DNA of 39,912 bases from Candidatus Uhrbacteria bacterium (GTDB taxonomy: Bacteria; Patescibacteriota; Patescibacteriia; JACQRZ01), in assembly GCA_016206175.1 (NCBI GenBank), contig JACQSB010000020.1, positions 1-39,912 on the forward strand, in the 5' to 3' direction. Of the stretch, positions 31,865-39,912 are shown in pieces. The translations under genes were made by a program, and so were the position numbers. Below the pieces are notes generated by a model. It was given only the letters and a program-made list of their open reading frames with translations. It searched no databases and was not told the DNA's origin. The number at the start of each line of letters is the position of its first letter. The first letter of the stretch is position 1.

Positions 31865-33394
31865 TTACTTGCCGTTTTGTGAAAGCAATGATGTGCCGGT
31901 CATCGAAGGAGGAATCGGCAGCGCAAGCGCAGATAAAATTGTCGGCGTTACATCGGCAAGGGTTCCTTGTTTGAGTTGATATCCATCAGCTGTCACCAGC
32001 AACGGAACCGGATGTATCGTGTGGGCAGTATGAAGCACCCCGCTCGTAGGATCAACCCCTACTTCCGCATTGCCATGATCAGCAGTGAGGAAAAGCATGC
32101 CGCCGGATTTATGAATATAAGAGAAAAGCCTTCCGATTTCGGTGTCTATTGTGGCCACGGCGCGAATGGTTGCTTCAAAGTTTGCCGTATGCGCTACCAT
32201 ATCCGCATTTGCGTAATTGATAAATACAAAATCTATTTTTCTATCAATCTGCTCGAGTGCCTTGACGGTAATTTCTGACGCTTTCATCTCTGGCGCTTGA
32301 TCATGGGTGCGGATGTCCTTTCTGCTTTCAATGAGGATATGCTGCTCTCCTTCGTGTGGTTCTTCCCTTCCCCCGTTCAAGAAATATGTTGCGTGCGCGT
32401 ACTTTTCCGTCTCTGCGATATGGGCCTGCTTCAAGCCAGCACGCGATAGTTCTGCTGCCAGCGTTGTTTCCACACCAGCACCAGAAAATGCCACTAACGA
32501 CTTGAGATTTTTATCATACGAAGTCATGGTAACGAAGCAAAGATTTTTCTCCTCGCTGCAATCCATAATTCTTTTTGAGAGCATGCGGGCGCGGTCGGGG
32601 CGAAAATTGATAAATAGAACACCATCGTTTGCTTCGATCGGATAGGGCCTTCCATTATCATCAACAAACACAATCGGATCGATGTGCTCGTCGACTTTGC
32701 CTTGTCGGTATAACGCGTCTATGACTTCGGATGGTCGCGCGCGATGGAGCGCGTCTGCTGCCGCATAGAAAATAGCATCTTCTGCTTTTTTTACTCTATG
32801 CCAGTTATGATCGCGATCCATGGCGTAAAAACGTCCTGATACGGTTGCAATAAAACCGATACCAAGTTCATCAAGATACGTTTCAAGTTCTGCCAGATAC
32901 TCTTTCGCGCTTTGCGGGGGTGTATCGCGACCGTCGGTAAAGGCATGAATGGCTATTTTCCTGACACCAACGTTTTTTGCCGCGGATAAAATGCCGGTAA
33001 GGTGTGAATTATGGCTATGGATACCACCCGGACTTACGAGACCAAGAATATGAAGCACGGAATCATGCTTCAACACATGAGCAAACACCGCACGGAATGC
33101 TTCATTTGTCTCAAAATGACCGGCATGCATTGCCTTGGTGATGCGCACCAAATCGGTATCAATGACTTTACCAGCGCCGATTGTCAGGTGACCGATCTCG
33201 CTGGTACCTGCCTGACCTTCGGGCAAACCAATCGCCGGACCGCTTGCCTCCAATAATGTATGCGGATATCGGGCAAACAATGCATCAAGATGCGGTGTCC
33301 GCGCTTGCGCGATCGCATTATGTGTTTTTTCTGCTCGATACCCCCATCCGTCGAGCACAACGAGTACGATTGGTGTATGGAATTGCGCGGGCAT
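31865..33394 (-). CDS. gpmI: 2,3-bisphosphoglycerate-independent phosphoglycerate mutase
   Basis: PIVLVVLDGWGYRAEKTHNAIAQARTPHLDAL, GQAGTSEIGHLTIGAG, LTADHGNAEVGVDP. Confidence 0.97.
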   Translation of the reverse strand: MPAQFHTPIVLVVLDGWGYRAEKTHNAIAQARTPHLDALFARYPHTLLEASGPAIGLPEGQAGTSEIGHLTIGAGKVIDTDLVRITKAMHAGHFETNEAFRAVFAHVLKHDSVLHILGLVSPGGIHSHNSHLTGILSAAKNVGVRKIAIHAFTDGRDTPPQSAKEYLAELETYLDELGIGFIATVSGRFYAMDRDHNWHRVKKAEDAIFYAAADALHRARPSEVIDALYRQGKVDEHIDPIVFVDDNGRPYPIEANDGVLFINFRPDRARMLSKRIMDCSEEKNLCFVTMTSYDKNLKSLVAFSGAGVETTLAAELSRAGLKQAHIAETEKYAHATYFLNGGREEPHEGEQHILIESRKDIRTHDQAPEMKASEITVKALEQIDRKIDFVFINYANADMVAHTANFEATIRAVATIDTEIGRLFSYIHKSGGMLFLTADHGNAEVGVDPTSGVLHTAHTIHPVPLLVTADGYQLKQGTLADVTPTILSALALPIPPSMTGTSLLSQNGK

Positions 33395-33448
33395 ACCTAT
33401 GCGGCAAAATTATGCGTTGAGTATACTCCGTGTCCGGCAGCCGTCAAT

Positions 33449-35146
33449 TTATCCGTTGGACGGATGCTCATGTCCTTCGCTGATACGCACGCGGAGTTGT
33501 TGCATATGCTCCTTTTTAAGCTTCGTGTATCCGGCACGTTTACTTTTCAAATCTATTACAAGCCGTGCCGCATGCTGCCCACCGAGGAAATGCGGCATAA
33601 TCACATAGTCCACGCCTCGTTCATACTGTAAAAGCGCATCTTGTATTTGGTGCGCAACACAGATAAAGATTGCATTTGGCTTGCGCGCTTGTATCATACG
33701 ATGGATGAGCTGATTAGTGGAAATATCAGGGATAGTAGATACTGCGATCTCAAGCCTGGAAAAATCAATCTCTTCCAGCAAGCCAAGATTGGAGGCATCC
33801 CCATATATAGCAGGCACTTTTTTGCGATGGAGCCGTACGATCGTTTTTGGATTGTGATCAACAACGAAAAAATCTTTCCCGAGTGTTGCAAACGCATTCA
33901 TAAAATCCGCGCCGATCCGGTTACAGCCAAAAAGAATGGCTTGATAAGCATGGACTTTCACTTCTTTTCCCAACGCATTCTTTTTTTCAAAGATACCAAG
34001 GTACGGTTCAAAAAAACGATACACAGCATCTGAATACATGATGAGGTAAGACGAGCCAAAGATGGTGATGAGACCTACCAGGGTAGTAAGCGATAATATT
34101 TGCGGATCAACGTGATTGTATGTCACCCCCATCGCAACAAATATAAGAGAAAACTCACTGATCTGCGCTACCGTCAATCCTATCTGGAAACTAGTGCGTT
34201 TTTGATACCCTAAGATACCCATAAGCACCATAAGGATAAGAGGATTGCCGACCAAAACGAATAGAGATAACAACAGCGCCGTCGGAACAAGTGCCAAAAT
34301 ATCATCCAGATGCATCTGCGCTCCCAGCATGACAAAAAATAATACGATAAAAAAGTCGCGCAGCGGTATGAGGCGCGCATTGATCTCATATCGGACTGGC
34401 AGCGTGGAAAGCGCAACACCGGCAATGAGCGCGCCACTCTCAAGAGAAAAACCTGTGCTTTTGAAAAGAGATGCGATTGTGAACCCCCATCCGATCGCGA
34501 AGAGAAACAACAACTCTAACGATGATGCCAAAAATCCCGCAATCCGAGGTAGGAGGAAACGGGTGGTAAGTATGATCGCGATGATTAAACCTAATCCTGC
34601 CGCGATTAACGAAGCAAGCGCTGTGGGACGCGCGGCATCTTGATTAAAGAGTGGCACGATAAAGAGCAGAAGGATGACAATGAAATCCTGCACAAGGAGG
34701 AAACCGATTGATATTTTTGCATATAATTTTTCAAGGTCACCCTTATCGGAAAGCAACTTTAAGATAATGATCGTACTGCTGAATGCAAGCGCGACGCTTA
34801 GATAAAATGATGTCAAAGGATTGAATCCAAGCGCAATGGCTATCGCATATCCAACCAAAGATGTGATAAGCACTTGTCCGATACCGGTCACTGATGCAAC
34901 GCGGCCGTATTGGCGTATGACGTGCGGATTCAAATTGAGTCCTACGGTAAAAAGCAAAATCGCGATGCCGATTTCGCCAAACAGCGAAAACACATCAACA
35001 GATTGAAGAAGATTCCACACAAACGGACCGACCAGCAAACCCGTGATGATATGTCCGATGATCAGCGGCTGGCGCAACAGTCGCATGATGGCCGAGACGA
35101 CTGCCGCGACTCCGACGATGATTGTGAGTTCAAAAAAAAGATTCAT
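33449..35146 (-). CDS. Kef-type cation:proton antiporter with RCK/TrkA-N domain
   Basis: Start at MNLFFELTIIVGVAAVVSAIMRLLRQPLIIGHIITGLLVGPF; multi-TM; C-terminal Rossmann AILFGCNRIGADFMNAFATLGKDFFVVDHNP. ATGA overlap with the upstream gene. Confidence 0.9.
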   Translation of the reverse strand: MNLFFELTIIVGVAAVVSAIMRLLRQPLIIGHIITGLLVGPFVWNLLQSVDVFSLFGEIGIAILLFTVGLNLNPHVIRQYGRVASVTGIGQVLITSLVGYAIAIALGFNPLTSFYLSVALAFSSTIIILKLLSDKGDLEKLYAKISIGFLLVQDFIVILLLFIVPLFNQDAARPTALASLIAAGLGLIIAIILTTRFLLPRIAGFLASSLELLFLFAIGWGFTIASLFKSTGFSLESGALIAGVALSTLPVRYEINARLIPLRDFFIVLFFVMLGAQMHLDDILALVPTALLLSLFVLVGNPLILMVLMGILGYQKRTSFQIGLTVAQISEFSLIFVAMGVTYNHVDPQILSLTTLVGLITIFGSSYLIMYSDAVYRFFEPYLGIFEKKNALGKEVKVHAYQAILFGCNRIGADFMNAFATLGKDFFVVDHNPKTIVRLHRKKVPAIYGDASNLGLLEEIDFSRLEIAVSTIPDISTNQLIHRMIQARKPNAIFICVAHQIQDALLQYERGVDYVIMPHFLGGQHAARLVIDLKSKRAGYTKLKKEHMQQLRVRISEGHEHPSNG

Positions 35147-37959
35147 GGCGCCAAACGTCTGAGCACTTCCCCTAAGGTCTTGATTTGGGATCCATACTCG
35201 GACCAATTGCCTTCTCGTTGCGCACGTAAAGCAGCATCGTATGCTTGTTGCGCTCGTTTGAACAAATCTGCGGTATCGGTTTCCTTTTTAGGCGTTGGCG
35301 TCTCCTGCTCCGCAGATACCGGCTGCGGCTCTTTTTTACCGAGCCCGCTGCCGAAAATCTTTTCTAACCCTTTCTCAAGAGTCTCTTCCATCGCGATTTT
35401 GTTTTCATACGCTACTATTACACGTTTGAGTTCCGGTATTTTTCCTGTTTCCGCTTTCAGATAAAGCGCTCGCACATAGACGAGCGACGACTCAATGGGA
35501 ATAACTAAGAGCGGACCTTGAATGACTTGCGACCCGCGCTGATCCCAGAGAGAAATCTGTCGGCTGATCTCTGCATCTTGGTTGATTCTGCCGATGATCT
35601 GCTTTGGTCCAAACACGAGTTTGTCTTTTGGGAAACGATACACGACAAGCTTGCCATACATATCTCCATCGCTGCGCGCAACCATCCATGCCGAAAGGTT
35701 ATCCTTCGCGCGAGGAGTAAACGGCAACATCAGAATATACTCTTCACGCTTCTCACCCGGCAACTTCATGATCATGTGGCGCGGAGCCATTGAACCTGCT
35801 CGGTCTGTCGGCTGAACGGTGTCCTGCGCGTTGACAGGCTGTGCCACGCCGTAGCCCTCAAGGGCATAGGAGGGTACTTCCCATAGATCTTCTTTATTGT
35901 AAAAGATCTGCGGGTCACCCATGTGGTAGGTGGTATACATTGTAGTCTGTGCCGTGAAGATGTCTTCGGGGTAGCGCGTGTGAAGTCGAAGCGATGCCGG
36001 CATATCCGCAAGCTGCACAAACATGGAAGGAAATATCCGCGCGTACGTCTGGATGATCGGGTCGGCAGGATCAGCGACGTAGAGTTTGACAGTGCCATCG
36101 TAGGCATCAATAGTCGCCTTTACGGAGTTCCGCACGTAATTCAACCGCTCATTGCGCATGACCAGCGGTTGCGAATACGGATAGCGATCTGTTGTGGTGT
36201 ATGCATCAAGAATCCATACAAGCCTGCCATCGGCAATAACGAGGTACGGATCATTGTCCCATGACAGAAACGGTGCGATGCGGCCTACACGTTCAATAAT
36301 GTTTCGATGGAGCAAGATTTTGCTTTGTGCCGTGATATCGCCCGAAAGCAAAAATTTCAATGACTGGAACCGAATAGCATAGACTAATCGCCGAAAGAAA
36401 GATCCGATCGAGACACCGCCTTTCCCGGAATACTCGGTGAACACATTTTCATCGCCTTGTGGATAATCAAATTCGCGTGACTTTGTTTTTACGATGACGT
36501 AATCGTTTGCAAGTTCTCCAAAATATATTTCCGGCCTCGCTACGCGCAACTCTGTTTTTTCAGACTTTGGCGGCAGGTCTTTGACGAAAAGCACCGGCAA
36601 TCCTTCCGGCGTCACCTGATTGACCGGCCCAGCTGCCACACCATACCCATGGGTAAAAGTGAGCCGCTCGTTGATCCATGTTTTATTCGGCAAATTTTCC
36701 GGAGAGAGCTCGCGCGGAGAAAGCATGATCTGGCGAAGCTCGCCATCGATCGCGTATCTGTCATTGTCAACCGAACCAAACTCGTAGTATGTGCGGATCT
36801 CTTGGATCTGTGAAAAAGTAGATAGCAATGGAGCGCGATCCCATAACCTAACATTTTTAACCGTTGCGCTGTTTGAAACGATGTCTGATGCTTGCAACGA
36901 TAGCGAAGGGTCAATCTCTCGTTCCTCTACTTTGTCGAGGCCATATGCCGATCGTGTCGCAGCGATCGCATTATTGATAAAAGGAGTTTCCTTGGCAAGT
37001 TCATTTGGCGCGACCACGAGCCGTTGGTAGAGCGGCGGCACACCGGCAGTGACCCCACTAATAACGATTGACACTGCTACGGCGATAGTGAGCGGACCTA
37101 TCTTGCCTGTGAATGCATACAGCAACATCAGGAGCGCTGCCGCCGCAAATACGATTGCCGATGTGCGAAGCAGTGGGAGCACAATATGCGCATCAGTAGC
37201 ACTCGCCCCAAATACAATGCCACTATTCATGATAACGAGTTCGTATGCTGCAAACAGCGTACCAACTGATGCAGCAGCAAAAAAGAATGCCAGAAGAACA
37301 CCGAGATGCAAGCGTGCTTTTCGAAAAACGCCGTATCCGGCGTCTACGACAACTCGACGAGTACCTCCAAATCGTGAGAAGATTCCTGAAAGCAATGTGG
37401 CAAGATTAAATCCGCCTTGCAGGAAATAGGCAGTAGCGCACGCGATGAGCGCTAAGGTAATAAGAAACTTTGCAAAACTTAAAAGGAGAGAATAGACAGG
37501 GAGAGAAAAAACGTAGAACGAAATATCTCTGGAAAATAACGGATCAGCTGCGCCAAACGGTACCTTGTTCAAAAAAACAAGTATTTCTCTCCAATACACG
37601 CTCGCGATGATGCCGGCCATGATGCCAACTACGATACTGGCGATGATGCCAAGCTTATAAACCGCTGCTTGTCCGAGCGTAATCGCTCTACCAATGAGCT
37701 GTTCGGAAATTGTTGCCTGCCAGCCTGATCGTGTCTTAGACGCGATTACGACATTGGCAGCAAGAAAAAGCGCGGTAAGGATACCGACGGCAAAACCGAT
37801 GTAAAGCCGTGCAAATATCGCCGTGCGAAATATGCTGCCAAATCCAACTTCGTCAAACCACCACCAATCGCTGATAAAAGAAATAATGCCGGGTAAAAAA
37901 ATACCAAGACCGACAACTGCCGCTAGAAGTATATATGAAAGTAATGATGAAATCTTCAT
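35143..37959 (-). CDS. UPF0182 family membrane protein (COG1615)
   Basis: 938 aa; N-terminal TM block with DWWWFDEVGFGSIFRTAIFARL; HGYGVAAGPVNQVTPEGLPVLFVKDLPP; PRHMIMKLPGEKREEYILMLPFTPRAKDNLSAWMVARSDGDMYGKLVVYRFPK. Confidence 0.95.
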   Translation of the reverse strand: MKISSLLSYILLAAVVGLGIFLPGIISFISDWWWFDEVGFGSIFRTAIFARLYIGFAVGILTALFLAANVVIASKTRSGWQATISEQLIGRAITLGQAAVYKLGIIASIVVGIMAGIIASVYWREILVFLNKVPFGAADPLFSRDISFYVFSLPVYSLLLSFAKFLITLALIACATAYFLQGGFNLATLLSGIFSRFGGTRRVVVDAGYGVFRKARLHLGVLLAFFFAAASVGTLFAAYELVIMNSGIVFGASATDAHIVLPLLRTSAIVFAAAALLMLLYAFTGKIGPLTIAVAVSIVISGVTAGVPPLYQRLVVAPNELAKETPFINNAIAATRSAYGLDKVEEREIDPSLSLQASDIVSNSATVKNVRLWDRAPLLSTFSQIQEIRTYYEFGSVDNDRYAIDGELRQIMLSPRELSPENLPNKTWINERLTFTHGYGVAAGPVNQVTPEGLPVLFVKDLPPKSEKTELRVARPEIYFGELANDYVIVKTKSREFDYPQGDENVFTEYSGKGGVSIGSFFRRLVYAIRFQSLKFLLSGDITAQSKILLHRNIIERVGRIAPFLSWDNDPYLVIADGRLVWILDAYTTTDRYPYSQPLVMRNERLNYVRNSVKATIDAYDGTVKLYVADPADPIIQTYARIFPSMFVQLADMPASLRLHTRYPEDIFTAQTTMYTTYHMGDPQIFYNKEDLWEVPSYALEGYGVAQPVNAQDTVQPTDRAGSMAPRHMIMKLPGEKREEYILMLPFTPRAKDNLSAWMVARSDGDMYGKLVVYRFPKDKLVFGPKQIIGRINQDAEISRQISLWDQRGSQVIQGPLLVIPIESSLVYVRALYLKAETGKIPELKRVIVAYENKIAMEETLEKGLEKIFGSGLGKKEPQPVSAEQETPTPKKETDTADLFKRAQQAYDAALRAQREGNWSEYGSQIKTLGEVLRRLAP

Positions 37960-37962
37960 TTC

Positions 37963-38334
37963 TCAAAATGAAGATAGGATGATTGCAATGCTTGCAGCAA
38001 ACAAGATAAAATCCAACTCCCATCCCCCGTCACCGGTAAATTTCTTGCCCCACTTTGCGATCTTAAAATATGTCGCGCCAACCATAATGATTGCCACAGC
38101 AGCCGCTCCAACCAACGGCAAAACCCCAAGGATGAGAAGCACGCCTGCCACCGGTTCCACGACAGAAAGCATCTTCATCATATTTAACATTTGAGCTGGC
38201 ATCTGTTCTGACGGCTGCATTTTCCACATTGCCATTTTTTGCTTGCCATGCACAAGAAAGATAATCCCCACCGCGATGCGAAGAATCGCGAATGCTACTG
38301 ACACAAGATCAGTTGGTAATAGTAGTATCGACAT
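37963..38334 (-). CDS. DoxX family membrane protein
   Basis: Start at MSILLLPTDLVSVAFAILRIAVGIIFLVHGKQKM...; four TM segments, VVEPVAGVLLILGVLPLVGA. Confidence 0.8.
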   Translation of the reverse strand: MSILLLPTDLVSVAFAILRIAVGIIFLVHGKQKMAMWKMQPSEQMPAQMLNMMKMLSVVEPVAGVLLILGVLPLVGAAAVAIIMVGATYFKIAKWGKKFTGDGGWELDFILFAASIAIILSSF

Positions 38335-38434
38335 AATAATTGTTAATCGATTTGATCCTGATGCACTGTATACCATTCTCATGATTTTGTCACGAGATTG
38401 ATTTTCTCAAAGCTTCGGATACACTCATAGCTGT

Positions 38435-39912
38435 ATGATACGCATCCTTGTATCGCTTTTCAGATCAATATGGCTTGCCATTATCCATGATCCGGAAATC
38501 AAACGGTTAGCGGGGAGGCATCCAATTTTTTTTCGTTTTCTCAAAAATCGCCTGACGCCCGACGAGACGTTTGGCTTGCATCTCACGCTCGGCATTGCAG
38601 CAACATCGATCTGTATTTACTTCTTCTTTGGATTTGTTCATGACCTTATCGGTGATGATTCCATTTTTGAATCTGATACGGCATTGCTCAATTTGTTTCA
38701 ATTTCTCAGAAACGGATCTATTAATCCATTGATGGTGTACATCACGTATCTCGGCAGTTGGTTTGCGATTTCTTGGGGCACTGCGGGAATGGCCGCATTC
38801 ATGGCGATGATCAATCGCAGAAACTATCTCATCGCTTTTCTTTCTTCCTATTTCGTCAGCGGGATTGCCGTCATTATGATTAATCGGCTTTTTGAATACA
38901 CCCGTCCGCCGATTGTAAACATCGGCATTCATACGTCGGGATTTTCCGTATCGAGCGGCCAAGTTTTTGCAGCGATATCTTTTTACGGACTTGCCGCCTA
39001 TGTCTGGTATCGCCTATGTAAACGATGGATGCAAAAAATTCTTATTTTGCTCTTTACATGCATTTTTTTAGCGATCTTATCTTTTTCGAGGGTATACCTC
39101 GGGCTTGAATGGCCGGCAGATGTGGTTGCCGGCGTGGCTTCCGGAATCGCCTGGCTTAGCATATTGATCACAATTCTGGAGATACACCGCACCGCACATG
39201 ACGGATATAAGACACCCCTCCGACTTCTTTCGACGAAACGGTTTGCATACGGAGCTGTAGGTTTTACGGCATGGATTATGCTCGTTAGTTTATATTATCT
39301 GGCACACCCATTCAGTGCGATAATTATTCCGGAACAAACAGTAGCTATTCGCCGAGACGAGATTCCAAATCAGCTGTTCGATACACTGCCGCGATATTCC
39401 GAGACCCTCTTCGGGAAGCCAACCGAACCGTTGAATATCATCATTATCGGAAAACCGTATGCGCTTGATAATGCTTTTCAGCGCGCAAACTGGATACGTT
39501 CGTATCCTATTACAGCGCAAAACCTGTGGAGCGCGCTTGTAGCAAGTATCCGCAATACGCAAGATTTACGAGCTCCCGTTACTCCGCAATTTTGGAATAC
39601 TTTTCCAAGCGCACTTTCTTACATCAAACCGACGCCGAAAAACTCCGTGCGCGAACGGCATCACATTCGATTCTGGAACTCGGGCGTAAAAACATTACGA
39701 GGAGAAGAGATATACTTCGGAGCAGCGAGCTTTGATAAAAACATCAAATTCAAATCATCGATACTTATTCCGACGCATGTAATCAATCCGGCGGTCGATG
39801 TAGAGCGAGACTATGTTTCCAGCGATCTTGAAAAAACAGGTCTCGTCGAAAGTGAAAAGCTATTCCAGATCGTTGACCCGATATTAGGAAAAAATATCGT
39901 CGGTGATCAATT
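38435..39912 (+). CDS. PAP2-like membrane domain fused to LssY-like C-terminal domain (3' truncated by window end; not in ORF track)
   Basis: Open to the window end: MIRILVSLFRSIWLAIIHDPEIKRLAGRHPIFFRFLKNRLTPDETFGLHL...; INRLFEYTRPP, SVSSGQVFAA, SRVYLGLEWPADVVAG; then TAQNLWSALVASIRN...VRERHHIRFWNSG...GEEIYFGAASFD. Confidence 0.85.
   Translation, partial: MIRILVSLFRSIWLAIIHDPEIKRLAGRHPIFFRFLKNRLTPDETFGLHLTLGIAATSICIYFFFGFVHDLIGDDSIFESDTALLNLFQFLRNGSINPLMVYITYLGSWFAISWGTAGMAAFMAMINRRNYLIAFLSSYFVSGIAVIMINRLFEYTRPPIVNIGIHTSGFSVSSGQVFAAISFYGLAAYVWYRLCKRWMQKILILLFTCIFLAILSFSRVYLGLEWPADVVAGVASGIAWLSILITILEIHRTAHDGYKTPLRLLSTKRFAYGAVGFTAWIMLVSLYYLAHPFSAIIIPEQTVAIRRDEIPNQLFDTLPRYSETLFGKPTEPLNIIIIGKPYALDNAFQRANWIRSYPITAQNLWSALVASIRNTQDLRAPVTPQFWNTFPSALSYIKPTPKNSVRERHHIRFWNSGVKTLRGEEIYFGAASFDKNIKFKSSILIPTHVINPAVDVERDYVSSDLEKTGLVESEKLFQIVDPILGKNIVGDQ

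Noticed and set aside
34245-34643. 132-aa plus ORF antisense to the Kef-type antiporter
   Set aside because: Low-complexity Ser/Asn/Ala composition and lies wholly inside a confident gene.
38507-38962. 151-aa minus ORF (MAARYGKSRRMNADVYNRRTGVFKK...)
   Set aside because: Antisense to the confident plus-strand PAP2-LssY gene that the track missed because it has no stop in the window.
1-39912. CRISPR array, rRNA, ssrA or rnpB
   Set aside because: No regularly spaced direct repeats were seen, and intergenic gaps are too short for rnpB/ssrA or rRNA.

Overview
The window reads as one contiguous stretch of a Candidate Phyla Radiation (Patescibacteria)-like genome, judged from gene content and divergent protein families. 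Almost every gene is on the minus strand: ftsEX with an RlpA-like gene, pyrG, a DivIC/FtsB-like gene, rplJL with an L10-type leader, alpha-2-macroglobulin, mltG, PAP2, rseP, frr, a mreB/DUF4012/glycosyltransferase envelope cluster, archease, pepA, gpmI, a Kef-type antiporter, UPF0182 and DoxX. The main plus-strand genes are a 756-762 aa PP2C-like/TM/beta-propeller protein and a PAP2-LssY gene that runs off the right edge and is absent from the ORF track. There are three tRNAs (Gln-TTG, Gly-CCC, Thr-CGT). No rRNA, CRISPR array or complete mobile element was seen; a likely serine-recombinase C-terminus abuts tRNA-Gln at the left edge. The strongest candidate for something new is a 128-aa in-frame Hint/intein-like (BIL-type) domain inside the 1774-aa alpha-2-macroglobulin. 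It sits in a Gly-rich linker at the position where eukaryotic relatives carry the bait/anaphylatoxin insertion, in a protein whose canonical CxEQ thioester motif is missing. Other leads are an unlisted 39-aa acid-free basic sORF joined to mltG by an ATGA overlap, a PP2C-like domain lacking its metal-binding Asp motifs, a PAP2-LssY protein lacking both catalytic His, an L10 leader whose closing helix overlaps a terminator-like hairpin, and overlapping divergent promoters. All family calls are from reading the sequence; no searches were run.
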